From the NCBI GenBank assembly GCA_026169195.1, contig JAPFEH010000046.1:62001-126000 (forward strand): a DNA stretch of 64,000 nucleotides. Reading direction: 5' to 3'. The notes beneath the pieces were generated by a model. The model was not told the origin of the DNA. It worked only from the letters and a program-made list of their open reading frames with translations, and did no database searches. The stretch is from Dysosmobacter sp. Lineage in GTDB: Bacteria; Bacillota; Clostridia; Oscillospirales; Oscillospiraceae. The position numbers and the translations under genes are program-made. Below are positions 33,340 through 43,109 of this stretch, one piece after another (the stretch's first letter is position 1; each line of letters begins with the position of its first letter).

Positions 33340-34442
33340 GATGCAGCCTCCTTTGCAGGTAAATGGGTGATAGAAATTACTGCCAGAACAACCAGCCCTG
33401 CCACCACGGCAACCATACCGGCAGGAGAGGTGCCGCCTACTTGATAGACGCCGTCTACAACGCTGTCCGGATTGCCGGCGATGGCAAAGTTGTGGGCAAT
33501 GGCAGCGCCCGCTATCATACCCAGCACAGTAACAGCGGAATCACCGTTGCCCTCGCCTGCCAGAATCAGCTGCCGCAGAGGGCAGCCGCCCAGCAGAATG
33601 GAGCCCCAGCCGGCCAAAGCCATGCCAAGGAAGGACCAGAGATGCTGGGTGTGGGCCACGGGCTGAGACAGCATACCAAGGTGGTAGTTGCCAAGCACAA
33701 GGTTGCCGATGGTAATGGTGATCCAGATGGCCAGAAATCCGGAGAGCAGCGTGAAATCCCGCAGCATAAAGGCATCCCGCAGACCGCCGGCCATACACAG
33801 GCGGCTGCGCTGAGCCAGAATGCCGACCACGCCGCCGGCAATGAGAGAGATCAACCAGAAAGCCCGCATGGAACCCGGCCCTTCTTCGGAGAACTTCAGC
33901 AGCTGCGGGGCAGCTACCAGCAGGATCAGCAGAACCATCATGATACCGGGCAGCATCATCCCCTCGCTGGTTCTGACGGGATAGGCGCGGCCCAGAGAGA
34001 AGCCCTTTTTCAAGAAAACAACGCCGACAAGGATTCCGGCCAAAAAGCCCAGCAGGGCGATGACTGCCGTCAGATCGCCGCCGCCCAGACGAATGACCAT
34101 CCGCAGCGGACAGCCCAGAAACACCAGAGCGCCCATCATCACAAACACGCCCAAAATGAAACGGACGGCAGGGGAGGAACCGGATTTGGCGCGAAATTCT
34201 TTGGCAGCCAGTGCGGCAGCCATAGCGCCAAGGACGATTCCGATGATCTCCGGACGGATGTACTGGACCTTGCCTGCGCTGTGGAGCCCCAGAGCACCGG
34301 CGATGTCCCGTTCAAAGCATGCGATACAAAATCCCATGTTTTTGGGGTTGCCGGCGGCTGTGAGGATCAGGGAGGCAATGCCGACGACAATGCCGGTCAG
34401 TATGACAGGTCCATATTGTTTCAGCCAGCTTCGTTCTTTCAT
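33336..34442 (-). CDS. yedE: YedE-family putative selenium transporter
   Basis: The 368-residue membrane protein belongs to the YeeE/YedE (TsuA-like) family: about nine helices, conserved Cys in GFCIACFERDIAG and two repeats containing FLGCPLRMVIRLGGGD and LLGGCPLRQLILAGEGNGD, where Cys residues line the conduit for thiosulfate- or selenium-type ions. The association with tusA and DUF3343 fits the selenium subgroup (TIGR04112). ATG 34442 follows AGGAG. It is the middle gene of the DUF3343-yedE-tusA unit. Confidence 0.9.
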   Translation of the reverse strand: MKERSWLKQYGPVILTGIVVGIASLILTAAGNPKNMGFCIACFERDIAGALGLHSAGKVQYIRPEIIGIVLGAMAAALAAKEFRAKSGSSPAVRFILGVFVMMGALVFLGCPLRMVIRLGGGDLTAVIALLGFLAGILVGVVFLKKGFSLGRAYPVRTSEGMMLPGIMMVLLILLVAAPQLLKFSEEGPGSMRAFWLISLIAGGVVGILAQRSRLCMAGGLRDAFMLRDFTLLSGFLAIWITITIGNLVLGNYHLGMLSQPVAHTQHLWSFLGMALAGWGSILLGGCPLRQLILAGEGNGDSAVTVLGMIAGAAIAHNFAIAGNPDSVVDGVYQVGGTSPAGMVAVVAGLVVLAVISITHLPAKEAAS

Positions 34443-34503
34443 CTTCCACACTCCTAAAACCAATCTTTCCGAATATGCGTTTGAAAATGCCGGTGCCAAA
34501 AAA

Positions 34504-34740
34504 TCAGAGCAGCAGCTCATGGTAACCTGCTGTTTCGACAGCGTGCTGCGACAACAGGGCTTCCACAGCCTCCCGCAAAGCTGCGGGAGCTGACCATGCC
34601 AGACCGCAGTCGGAGGTCAGCTGACGGGGAACAGAGATCAGCTTACCCTCCAGTCCTGCCTGACGGCACAGCCGTTCCGTAGCGATGGCTTCCGCTGTGG
34701 TATGGAATGAGATCACAAGACGCAGCTCTTTTTTTCGCAC
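34504..34740 (-). CDS. DUF3343 protein, copy 2
   Basis: This is a 78-residue relative of the DUF3343 gene at 21228, sharing the LVISFHTTAEAIATERLCRQAGLEGKLISVPRQLTSDCGLAWSAP pattern; the Cys lies in SDCGLAW rather than SAGCGLCW. GTG 34740 has AAGGAG upstream. It is the first gene of the yedE unit, 61 bp from yedE, behind its own promoter. Two copies in two selenium loci argue for a role tied to the selenium carrier rather than a chance neighbour. Confidence 0.85.
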   Translation of the reverse strand: MRKKELRLVISFHTTAEAIATERLCRQAGLEGKLISVPRQLTSDCGLAWSAPAALREAVEALLSQHAVETAGYHELLL

Positions 34741-34776
34741 GAGGACAGCTCCTTTTCATATCGTTATTCTTTTGAT

Positions 34777-34805
34777 AGAATAGCATGGACGGACGGAAAT
34801 GTCGA
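34777..34805 (-). promoter_or_regulatory. Promoter of the DUF3343-yedE-tusA unit
   Basis: Minus-strand TCGACA and TATTCT are 17 bases apart; the -35 is a weak match. Confidence 0.5.
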
Positions 34806-34874
34806 GATCTGTTTTGAGAATCACGCTGTATCGGGGGCATGAAAGGGGCTGCTTCCGGGTGGAAAGCGGCCCCT

Positions 34875-35276
34875 TCAGTGTCCGGATACTGAGAATTGGT
34901 TTTGACAGTTCAACCGTTCATGTTCATCGCTAACGCGTTCGGTTACTGTTACGCTTAAAATCTCATAAGTCGATGGTCCATACCAATGGACACAATCAAT
35001 TTCTACCGCGTCTCCGTCCGAAATACGCGCGCCATCATTCATTTCTGAAGTATCTGTAATCAGGAAATCGATTGATCCATCCTGTTCGGTGTTTACACGG
35101 AGATAGCAATTTCCATTTTCTTCAATTTGCGTTTCAACAATACCAGAATATATTTTCCGTATAAATCCTCCATCGTCCTCTGCAGGTTCAGATGAGCACC
35201 CGGAAAAAATAGATGCACAAACAAATGCCATGACAATACATAGCAGCTTTCTTATATTGAGATCAACTTTTTTCAT
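34875..35276 (-). CDS. Small lipoprotein of unknown function
   Basis: The 133-residue protein has a lipobox (SIFSGC, Cys at about 27) after a basic start and one hydrophobic stretch, then a compact beta-rich domain (RKIYSGIVETQIEENGNCYLRVN, DFLITDTSEMNDGARISDGDAVEIDC) of OB-like pattern. It is AT-richer than its neighbours and has an awkward ribosome site (AAGGAG 13 bases upstream of the ATG), suggesting horizontal origin. No family recognised. Confidence 0.65.
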   Translation of the reverse strand: MKKVDLNIRKLLCIVMAFVCASIFSGCSSEPAEDDGGFIRKIYSGIVETQIEENGNCYLRVNTEQDGSIDFLITDTSEMNDGARISDGDAVEIDCVHWYGPSTYEILSVTVTERVSDEHERLNCQNQFSVSGH

Positions 35277-35473
35277 AATGCACGATTGTCTCCTTATCAT
35301 GGTGTTTTGCTGATATAGACGGAAATTCTGCCCGACATTTTCGTGCTTTTTCATAGTCTTATATCCCCTGAATTTACTTTATCATATCTTTCTGCTGTAA
35401 TCAACGCATAGTGAAATTGACGAAGTTATTATCCGTCACTCCAAACGTAGAAAGGGAGGCTGAAAATCCGACC

Positions 35474-35502
35474 TTGAAAAGAACGGACTTGTCTGGTATA
35501 GT
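35474..35502 (+). promoter_or_regulatory. Promoter of the smc operon
   Basis: TTGAAA and TATAGT are 17 bases apart, 40 bases before the GTG at 35542. Confidence 0.65.
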
Positions 35503-35541
35503 ATTCTAGTTAAAGTATATTGATTGGCAAGAGGTGACGCT

Positions 35542-38500
35542 GTGTACCTGAAAGCACTGGAAATTCAGGGGTTCAAAGCCTTCCCTGACAAAACGGTCTT
35601 GAATTTTTCGGAGGATATCACCGCTGTAGTGGGGCCGAACGGCTCCGGAAAGTCCAATATTTCCGATGCGCTCCGCTGGGTCATGGGTGAACAGAGCGCC
35701 AAGGCCCTGCGGGGCGCCAAAATGGAAGATGTGATTTTCAGCGGTACGGCAAAGCGGCCGCCGGTCGGATTTGCGCAGGTAACGCTGGTGATTGATAACA
35801 CGGAACACATTTTCCCGAACATGGAGGAAAATGAGGTTTCTGTTACCCGGCGCTACTACCGAAGCGGAGAGAGCGAATACTACATCAACCGCCAGTCTGT
35901 CCGGCTTAAGGATGTGACGGAGCTGTTCATGGATACGGGACTGGGCCGCGAAGGGTATTCCATGATCGGTCAGGGAAAGATCGATGAGATCCTCTCGGCC
36001 AAAAGCGGAGAACGGCGGGAAATTTTTGAGGAAGCTGCCGGGATCTCCAAGTTTCGCCATCGCAAGGAGGAGGCCGAGCGGAAACTGGAGCGGACAGACG
36101 AAAATCTGGTTCGCATCAATGACAAGATCGCGGAACTGGAACTGCAGGTGGAACCCCTGCGGGAACAGTCTGAGCGGGCAAAGAAATATTTGATCCTTCG
36201 GGATGAGCTGCGGATTTTGGAAATTTCCGTATGGCTGGAACATCTGGATCAGCTGAAAATGGAAGCCAGAAAGCTGGAAATGGATCTGCGGACAACGGAG
36301 GCCCAGCGGGATGAAACCAAACGCGCACTGGACACGCTTTATGCAGAAGATGAACGGTTCAGCACACAGATGCGTGAAAAGGACATGGAGGCGGAACGGC
36401 TGCGGACAGAAGCCGGAACGCTGGACGGGCAGGTAAAAGAACAGGAATCCTCCGTGGCGGTGCTGGAAAGTACGATTCTTCATAATCAGGAAAATATCAG
36501 CCGGGCACGCCGGGAACTGGAGGAGACGGACATCCGTGCCGGCGGCTTGGAGCAGCAGGCGGCAGAGCAGGAGGCTCGCGCCGCAGACATGGAGCATCGG
36601 CTCTCGGAACTCAAAACCGTGCTGGATACGCTGCTGGAGCGGGCTCATGAGGCTGCCCGACAGGCGGGAGGAGCGCAGTCTCAGGCGGAGGCGCTGCGGG
36701 CGCAGGAGGCGATTGCCGTGGCTTCCGCTGCGGATTTGCGGGCAGAGCTTGCCGCCGCGGCAGCAGAACAGGAGCAGCTGCTCCGCCGGAAGGAGACGGT
36801 GGAAAACAGCCGGACTGCCGCAAAGCAGCAGCTGTCCGATCTCAAGCAGAAGGTCGGTACTGCCCGCCGTGCGTTGGAGGATGCGCGGGAGGAAGCCGGA
36901 GCCGCAGCCAATATCATTGCAGGATATACCATTCGTATGGCAGAGCGGGAGAAAAAAGCCGCCGCCGCAGCAGACCGGCGGGTAACATGCACCATGGAGG
37001 CCGGTGCTCTGGAAAGCCGCATCCGCCTGTTGACAGAGATGGAAAAAGAGTATGAGGGCTTTTCCAAGGCGGTCAGACAGGTTTGCCAGAGCAAAGAGGA
37101 GCTGCGGGGGATCCACGGCCCTGTAGCCGGTCTGCTCAAAACAGAACAGACATACAGCCTTGCCATCGAAGTTGCGCTGGGATCAGGGCTTCAAAACATT
37201 GTGGTAGATCGGGAAGAGGATGCCAAGGCCGCCATCGGCTTCCTCAAGCGGCGGGACGGCGGCCGCGCCACCTTTTTGCCGCTGACGGCCATCCGGGGGG
37301 CGGAATTGCGGCAGCCCGGCGTGGAGAAAGAGACCGGATTTGTCGGCCTTGCATCCCGTCTGGTGGAGTTTGACGAACGGTACCGGAATATTTTTGATTC
37401 CCTGCTGGGGCGGACGGTGATCGTGGAGGATCTGGACTGCGGCATTGCCATGGCACGGAAGTATCACAATGCATTCCGAATCGTGACGCTGGACGGTCAG
37501 GTCATCAACCGCGGCGGTTCCATGACCGGCGGCTCCGCAAGCCGCAGCGCCGGCGTTTTGAGCCGCGCTGCTGAATTGAAGACCCTGAGCGCCCGCGCCG
37601 CTGCCACGCGGGAGCAGCTGGCAAAAGCCCAGAGGGAAGAGGAGGCCGCGGCGAGAGATCTGGCAGCGGCCCGGTATGAACTGGAGACGGCTGAGGCCCA
37701 ACGCCGGCAGGCGGAAGACGAGGTTCTGCGTCTGGAAGGAACCAAAAACCATCTGGAAAGCCTGCTGCGGTCACTGGAAGAGACGATGGAAGAGCTGGAG
37801 GGAGAGCTTACCAGCCTGACAGATGGGCTTTCCGCCAATCAGATGCGTGCCGGTGAACGGGAGCAGGCTGTGGAAGCGCAGGAGCGTCTGGCTGCCGAGC
37901 TGCGCATGAAGGCGGAAGCGAGCCTTACGGGACAGTCGGAATTATTGGCGAGATCCGGAGAATTGACAGAAGAGATCTCCGGCAAAAAAGCGGATCTGGC
38001 AGCTCTTTCGGCACAACGGGATGCGGCGCTCCGGCGGGCTGCTGATTTGCGGCAGCTGGCGGCAGATCTGACCGGCGATCGGGGACAGAGAGAGGAAATC
38101 GTCCGGTCTTATCAGAAAAACATGGATGACGCCGCAGCGGAGATCGCGCAGCGGAAAGCGGTGCTGGCGGAGCTGGCGCAGCAGGGACAGCGCTTTCAAG
38201 AGCGCCTGACCGCGCTGAACCGCGAAAAGCTGGAACTGGAGGCACAGCGTACTGCCCGCAGCAGGCAGGGGCAGGAGATGAATGAGACGCTGCTGAATCT
38301 GGAGCGGGCGGTCAGCCGTCTGGATCAGAAGAAAGCCACCGGGGCCATGGAGGAAAAACAGATTCTGGACCGCTTGTGGGAAGATTATGAGCTGAGCCAT
38401 TCCGATGCCACGGCTCTGCGGATCGGATTGGAGAGCATCCCGAAAGCCGCCCGCCGCATTGGAGAGCTGAAGCGGGATATCAAGGCGCTTGGCACCATCA

Positions 38501-39108
38501 ATATCGGCGCCATTGAGGAATTTGAGCGGGTCAACGGACGGTATACCTATCTGACAGAACAGCGCAACGATGTGCAGGAAGCCAAAGAGGAGCTGGGCGG
38601 GATCATCGAAGAGATCACCGGACAGATGACTGCTATTTTTACCGAGCAGTTCCGGTTGATTAATGAGAGCTTCCAAACGACCTTTACCGATCTGTTCGGC
38701 GGCGGAGTGGCTCAGTTGGAACTGGAGGATGAGGCGGATGTTTTGGGCTGCGGGATCGAGATCAAGGCCCAGCCGCCGGGGAAGACCCTCAAAACAATTT
38801 CCCTGCTTTCCGGCGGAGAGAAAGCGTTTGTGGCTATTGCACTGTACTTTGCCATTTTGAAAGTCCATCCCACGCCCTTTTGCGTGATGGATGAGGTGGA
38901 GGCGGCCTTGGACGAGCCGAATGTAGTCCGGGTGGCCCGCTATATGCGGACGCTGGCAGGAAAGACGCAGTTCATTGTCATCACGCATCGCCGGGGAACC
39001 ATGGAGGAGGCCGATGTGCTCTATGGCGTCACTATGCAGGAGCAGGGGGTCAGTAAGATTTTGACGATCAATTTGAATGATCTGTCAAAGGAACTGGAGA
39101 TCCAATAA
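35542..39108 (+). CDS. smc: Chromosome partition protein SMC
   Basis: SMC is the ATPase core of the condensin-like ScpAB complex, which compacts and resolves the chromosome. The 1188-residue protein has Walker A at residues 31-39 (GPNGSGKSN), long coiled coils (about 165-500 and 670-1010), a hinge at about 510-665 (VAGLLKTEQTYSLAIEVALGSGLQNIVV and the GGSMTGGSA turn), the signature LSGGEKAFVAIALY and Walker B FCVMDEVEAALDE. GTG 35542 gives the usual YLKALEIQGFKAFPDKT start and has AGAGGTG before it. It heads the transcript that includes ftsY. Confidence 0.97.
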   Translation: MYLKALEIQGFKAFPDKTVLNFSEDITAVVGPNGSGKSNISDALRWVMGEQSAKALRGAKMEDVIFSGTAKRPPVGFAQVTLVIDNTEHIFPNMEENEVSVTRRYYRSGESEYYINRQSVRLKDVTELFMDTGLGREGYSMIGQGKIDEILSAKSGERREIFEEAAGISKFRHRKEEAERKLERTDENLVRINDKIAELELQVEPLREQSERAKKYLILRDELRILEISVWLEHLDQLKMEARKLEMDLRTTEAQRDETKRALDTLYAEDERFSTQMREKDMEAERLRTEAGTLDGQVKEQESSVAVLESTILHNQENISRARRELEETDIRAGGLEQQAAEQEARAADMEHRLSELKTVLDTLLERAHEAARQAGGAQSQAEALRAQEAIAVASAADLRAELAAAAAEQEQLLRRKETVENSRTAAKQQLSDLKQKVGTARRALEDAREEAGAAANIIAGYTIRMAEREKKAAAAADRRVTCTMEAGALESRIRLLTEMEKEYEGFSKAVRQVCQSKEELRGIHGPVAGLLKTEQTYSLAIEVALGSGLQNIVVDREEDAKAAIGFLKRRDGGRATFLPLTAIRGAELRQPGVEKETGFVGLASRLVEFDERYRNIFDSLLGRTVIVEDLDCGIAMARKYHNAFRIVTLDGQVINRGGSMTGGSASRSAGVLSRAAELKTLSARAAATREQLAKAQREEEAAARDLAAARYELETAEAQRRQAEDEVLRLEGTKNHLESLLRSLEETMEELEGELTSLTDGLSANQMRAGEREQAVEAQERLAAELRMKAEASLTGQSELLARSGELTEEISGKKADLAALSAQRDAALRRAADLRQLAADLTGDRGQREEIVRSYQKNMDDAAAEIAQRKAVLAELAQQGQRFQERLTALNREKLELEAQRTARSRQGQEMNETLLNLERAVSRLDQKKATGAMEEKQILDRLWEDYELSHSDATALRIGLESIPKAARRIGELKRDIKALGTINIGAIEEFERVNGRYTYLTEQRNDVQEAKEELGGIIEEITGQMTAIFTEQFRLINESFQTTFTDLFGGGVAQLELEDEADVLGCGIEIKAQPPGKTLKTISLLSGGEKAFVAIALYFAILKVHPTPFCVMDEVEAALDEPNVVRVARYMRTLAGKTQFIVITHRRGTMEEADVLYGVTMQEQGVSKILTINLNDLSKELEIQ

Positions 39109-39182
39109 CATGGGCGGCACTGCCGCACAGAAACCGGAATACCCGGAATCGTTTGGCGGCTGCCGGCAGAAGGAGAGAAGAT

Positions 39183-40055
39183 ATGGGCTTTTTTGATAAG
39201 CTGAAAAAAATTACTACAAACCTGTTCTCCAGCTTCACGGAGGCGGACGAGGCCTTCTTTGAAGAACTTGAGGAAACCCTGATTCTGGCGGATCTGGGGA
39301 TGGACACGGCACTGGAGGCGGTAGAAAAACTGCGTGCCCGCGTCCGCAAGGAAAAGCTCCGGGATCAGGAGGAGGTTCGGGCAGCTCTGCGGGATATTCT
39401 GGTGGAGGAGATCAGCGTAGAGGATACGGCTCTGGATCTTTCGACCACGCCCAGTGTTGTCCTCTTCATCGGGGTCAACGGCGTGGGTAAGACCACCTCA
39501 ATCGGAAAGCTGGGGTATCAGCTGAGAAAACAGGGAAAACGCGTGCTGTTCTGCGCTGCGGATACCTTCCGGGCTGCGGCTGCCGACCAGCTGGAGATCT
39601 GGTCGGAGCGGGCCGGATGTGAGCTGGTGCGTCAGCACGAGGGCGCCGATCCCGGCGCGGTCCTGTTCGATGCGCTGCAGGCTGCCAAAGCCCGCAATGT
39701 GGACGTGGTGCTGTGTGATACGGCGGGGCGTCTTCATAACAAAGCCAATCTCATGGCCGAGCTTTCCAAGCTCAGCAAGATCATTGACAGGGAATGCCCC
39801 GGCGCCGCACGGGAGACGTTGCTGGTGCTGGATGCCACCACCGGACAAAACGGACTCATTCAGGCCAAGCAGTTTCAGGAGGCTGCCGGCCTTACCGGCA
39901 TTGTTTTGACCAAGCTGGATGGGACCGCCAAAGGCGGCATCGTGATTGCCATTGCCCGGGAACTGGGCGTGCCTGTGAAGCTGGCCGGTGTGGGCGAGGG
40001 ATTGGAAGACCTCCGGCCTTTTGACGCAAGGAGTTATGTAGAGGCCATTATCTGA
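39183..40055 (+). CDS. ftsY: Signal recognition particle receptor FtsY
   Basis: FtsY is the SRP GTPase receptor that docks ribosomes to the translocon. The 290-residue protein has a short helical N domain ([15 protein letters not shown]) and the G domain with G1 GVNGVGKTT (97-105), [21 protein letters not shown], and [10 protein letters not shown]. It lacks the long acidic A domain of E. coli FtsY, as is usual in Firmicutes. ATG 39183 follows AAGGAGAG. Classic smc-ftsY neighbourhood (74-bp gap). Confidence 0.97.
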   Translation: MGFFDKLKKITTNLFSSFTEADEAFFEELEETLILADLGMDTALEAVEKLRARVRKEKLRDQEEVRAALRDILVEEISVEDTALDLSTTPSVVLFIGVNGVGKTTSIGKLGYQLRKQGKRVLFCAADTFRAAAADQLEIWSERAGCELVRQHEGADPGAVLFDALQAAKARNVDVVLCDTAGRLHNKANLMAELSKLSKIIDRECPGAARETLLVLDATTGQNGLIQAKQFQEAAGLTGIVLTKLDGTAKGGIVIAIARELGVPVKLAGVGEGLEDLRPFDARSYVEAII

Positions 40056-40201
40056 ACATGGACGGAAGCGCAGGCTGTTTCTGAACAGAGGCTAAGGAAA
40101 TCTCTGCCGGATTTTTGTGGAACCATGCGATGATGAGCGGGCAATGCAGGTCGTTCAGCCTGTCCTGCGAAATACTTGAGATAAAAAGAGGAACATCAAC
40201 G

Positions 40202-40924
40202 ATGACGAGACAAGACGGACGGGCGTATGACGAGCTGCGCCCCATTCAAATTACCACCGATTTCGTGAAGTTTGCCGAAGGCAGCTGCCTGATTCAGTGC
40301 GGAAACACGATGGTGCTCTGCTGCGCCAGCGTGGAGGAGCGCACCCCGCCCCATGTGCCGGATGGGGAAGGATGGGTCACTGCCGAGTATTCCATGCTGC
40401 CCCGGGCGAATCGGGAGCGCAGCAAGCGGGACGTGTCCAAGCTGAAGCTCAGCCCCCGCAGCGCGGAGATCCAGCGGCTGGTGGGACGCAGCCTCCGGGC
40501 AGCGGTGGATCTGAAGGCGCTGGGGGAGCGCACCATCACCGTTGACTGCGATGTGCTGCAAGGTGACGGCGGTACCCGAACGGCCTCTGTTACCGGCGGA
40601 TTTATCGCGCTGGCGCTGGCCTGCCGGAAGCTGGTGGAGCGCGGTGATCTGACCGCCAGCCCGATCCGGCACTGCGTGACCGGCGTCTCTGCCGGAATCG
40701 TGGGGGAGCAGGCCATGCTGGATCTGCAGTATTATGAAGACAGCAGTGCGCAGGTGGACCTGAACTGTGTGATGAACGAGTTGGGGGAAATCATTGAACT
40801 GCAGGGGACCGGCGAGGGACGGGCCTTTACACTGGCAGAGCAGCAGGAACTGGTGCGTCTGTGCGACAAAGGAAACCGGGAATTGCGGGCGATTCAGGAG
40901 AAACGATTGGGAGGAATGTTCTGA
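40202..40924 (+). CDS. rph: Ribonuclease PH
   Basis: RNase PH removes 3' nucleotides from pre-tRNA using phosphate. The 240-residue protein has the full pattern: DGRAYDELRPIQITTDF, GWVTAEYSMLPRANRER, RLVGRSLRAAVDL, DVLQGDGGTRTASVTG, and the end QGTGEGRAFTLAEQ. ATG 40202 is used because it begins the family's TRQDGR start and has GAGG upstream. It overlaps the rdgB start (TGATG), so they are coupled. Confidence 0.97.
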   Translation: MTRQDGRAYDELRPIQITTDFVKFAEGSCLIQCGNTMVLCCASVEERTPPHVPDGEGWVTAEYSMLPRANRERSKRDVSKLKLSPRSAEIQRLVGRSLRAAVDLKALGERTITVDCDVLQGDGGTRTASVTGGFIALALACRKLVERGDLTASPIRHCVTGVSAGIVGEQAMLDLQYYEDSSAQVDLNCVMNELGEIIELQGTGEGRAFTLAEQQELVRLCDKGNRELRAIQEKRLGGMF

Positions 40925-41520
40925 TGGCTGAAAAATTTGTGCTTGCCACCCATAATCCGGGTAAACTGAAAGAAATGCGTGCCATTTTGAGCGGGATCGG
41001 CTTAGAGGTAGTCAGTCCCGGAGAACTGGGGATCACCGTGGACGTGGAGGAAACAGGGACGACCTTTGCGGAAAATGCCATGCTGAAGGCAAAAGCCATC
41101 TGCGAGGCAGCTGGACTGCCTGCGATTGCGGATGATTCCGGTCTTTGTGTGGATGCCCTCAATGGCGGCCCCGGCGTATACTCTGCCCGCTATGGCGGCG
41201 AGGGGCTGGATGATCGGGGACGCTACCTGCTGCTGCTGGAGAATATGCGCGGGCAGACGACCCGTGCGGCACATTTTACCTGCTCCATAGCCTGCGCGTT
41301 TCCCAACGGCGATACACTCACTGCGGAGGGACGCTGCGACGGTGCCATTGCGTTTGCACCCATGGGAGATGGCGGATTCGGCTACAATCCTGTGTTTCTG
41401 GTGCCTGAAAAGGGAAAGACCTTTGCACAGATGACGCTGGAAGAGCGCGCTGCAATCTCGCACCGGGGCAGGGCTTTGGCGGCATTTGCGGAAAAGCTGG
41501 AAACTTATTTCAAGAAATAA
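40924..41520 (+). CDS. rdgB: XTP/dITP pyrophosphatase (RdgB/HAM1)
   Basis: This house-cleaning enzyme hydrolyses non-canonical purine nucleotides. The 198-residue protein has VLATHNPGKLKEMRAIL at the start, ETGTTFAENAMLKAKA, ADDSGLCVDALNGGPGVYSARYGGEG, GGFGYNPVFLVPE and FAQMTLEERAAISHRGRAL: all HAM1 family blocks. The rph-rdgB pair is common in Firmicutes; the genes overlap by a TGATG. Confidence 0.97.
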   Translation: MAEKFVLATHNPGKLKEMRAILSGIGLEVVSPGELGITVDVEETGTTFAENAMLKAKAICEAAGLPAIADDSGLCVDALNGGPGVYSARYGGEGLDDRGRYLLLLENMRGQTTRAAHFTCSIACAFPNGDTLTAEGRCDGAIAFAPMGDGGFGYNPVFLVPEKGKTFAQMTLEERAAISHRGRALAAFAEKLETYFKK

Positions 41521-41574
41521 ACGTCTTTCTTAAAAAGGAATGAAACTGGAGAGACCGGATAAAAGGAGTCACAC

Positions 41575-41907
41575 ATGGAATTAACAAGCAAGCAAAGAGC
41601 GCAGCTGCGGGGAATGGCCAACAGCATCGACACCATTTTGCAGGTGGGAAAGGACGGCATTGGTGAAAATCTCATCAAGCAGGCCAACGATGCGTTGGAA
41701 GCCCGGGAACTGATCAAGGGAAAAGTTCTGGATAATAATATTGAATATGATGCGCGGCGGGCGGCGGAGGAGCTGGCCAAGGCGACCCGCAGTGAGGTGG
41801 TTCAGGTGATCGGCACCAAGTTTGTGCTGTACCGTGAGACGCATGCAAAGCCGAAGGAAAAGCGGATCGAGCTGGTGAAACCGGGGAAAAAGAAGGCGGC
41901 AAAATGA
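41575..41907 (+). CDS. yhbY: CRM-domain RNA-binding protein YhbY
   Basis: The 110-residue protein is a single CRM/YhbY domain: LTSKQRAQLRGMANSIDTILQVGKDGI, LIKGKVLDN, and VQVIGTKFVLYRET. It carries a longer-than-usual basic tail (KPKEKRIELVKPGKKKAAK). YhbY associates with the 50S subunit in assembly. AAGGAG lies upstream. The end of the gene overlaps the nadD start by 4 bp. Confidence 0.93.
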   Translation: MELTSKQRAQLRGMANSIDTILQVGKDGIGENLIKQANDALEARELIKGKVLDNNIEYDARRAAEELAKATRSEVVQVIGTKFVLYRETHAKPKEKRIELVKPGKKKAAK

Positions 41908-43109
41908 AGGTCGGCATTTATGGCGGCACCTTCAATCCGCCGCATCTGGGACACCTTGCGGCGGCCCGTGCGGCATTCCGGATGCTGGAACTGGAGGAAC
42001 TGTGGCTGATTCCGGCAGGGATCCCGCCTCATAAGCCCCTTCCGAAAGGGTCCCCGACGCCGGAACAGCGGCTGGAAATGACCCGTCTGGCGGGCGAGGC
42101 GCTGGAGCTTGGCAATCAAGTAAAAGTGCTTGACATTGAGATTGATAAAGAGGGAAAGGCATACACGGCAGATACCTTGTCGGAGCTGAAAGCCCGTTAT
42201 CCCCAGCATGAGTTCTGGATTTTGATGGGAACGGATATGTTTTTGTCATTCCAGAGCTGGAGAGAGCCGGAAAAGGTGCTTTCCCTTGCGGGGATCGCTG
42301 CGTTTGGCCGGACGGAAGAAGAACCGGAAACCCTGTTTGCGGCACAGCGAAATGAATTGGAGCATACCTATCCCGGCTGCCGGCTGGTGACCTTGACGAT
42401 CCCGGATGTGGTAGAGATCTCTTCCACGGAGCTGCGTGAGAAACTGGCCGCGGGAGCCGGCGGCGAACTGCTGCCCCCTGCGGTGTACGGCTATATTCTG
42501 CGGGAGGGGCTGTACCGTACCGGCGCGGAGCTGAAGCATCTTTCTTTGGAGCAGCTGCGGCCTGTGGCCTTGAGTTTCCTTCGGCATAAGCGGATCGCCC
42601 ATGTATTGGGGACGGAGCAGGAGGCGGTTCGTCTGGCACAGCGGTACGGCGTGGACGAAGGGAAAGCCCGCCGTGCGGCGCTGCTTCATGACTGTACCAA
42701 AAAGCTGGATATGGAGGAGCAGCTGGCTTTGTGCGCAAGGTACGGGATTCGGCTGGACGAGCTGGAACAAAAGGCGCTGAAGCTGCTGCACGCAAAAACC
42801 GGCGCTGCCATTGCCAAAGACGTCTTTGGGATGGACGATGAGATCTGCCGGGCCATCTGGTACCACACCACCGGTCATGCAGGAATGACACCGCTGGAAA
42901 AGGTGATTTATCTGGCAGATTATATAGAACCCACCCGGGATTTTCCGGGGGTGAATGATCTGCGGAAGATATGCTATGAAGACTTGGATCAGGGCCTGCT
43001 GATGGGACTGGAGATGACCATCTCGGAAATGACGGCGATGGGAAATCCGGTGCATCATGCTACTATGGATGCGCGGGACGCGCTGAAAGGACAGAAAGAA
43101 CGTGGCTAA
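41904..43109 (+). CDS. nadD: NadD-YqeK fusion: nicotinate-nucleotide adenylyltransferase plus HD-domain Ap4A hydrolase-like domain
   Basis: The 401-residue protein joins two normally separate neighbours. Residues 1-200 are NadD, which makes deamido-NAD: GIYGGTFNPPHLGHLAAAR (nucleotidyltransferase HxGH), LIPAGIPPHKP, WILMGTDMF and the ISSTELREK loop. Residues about 225-395 are a YqeK-type HD hydrolase: H-RIAHVLGT, LLHDCTKKLD (HD), WYHTTGHAGM and YLADYIEPTRDF. YqeK proteins hydrolyse Ap4A. Overlaps yhbY and the LCP gene. Confidence 0.95.
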   Translation: MKVGIYGGTFNPPHLGHLAAARAAFRMLELEELWLIPAGIPPHKPLPKGSPTPEQRLEMTRLAGEALELGNQVKVLDIEIDKEGKAYTADTLSELKARYPQHEFWILMGTDMFLSFQSWREPEKVLSLAGIAAFGRTEEEPETLFAAQRNELEHTYPGCRLVTLTIPDVVEISSTELREKLAAGAGGELLPPAVYGYILREGLYRTGAELKHLSLEQLRPVALSFLRHKRIAHVLGTEQEAVRLAQRYGVDEGKARRAALLHDCTKKLDMEEQLALCARYGIRLDELEQKALKLLHAKTGAAIAKDVFGMDDEICRAIWYHTTGHAGMTPLEKVIYLADYIEPTRDFPGVNDLRKICYEDLDQGLLMGLEMTISEMTAMGNPVHHATMDARDALKGQKERG

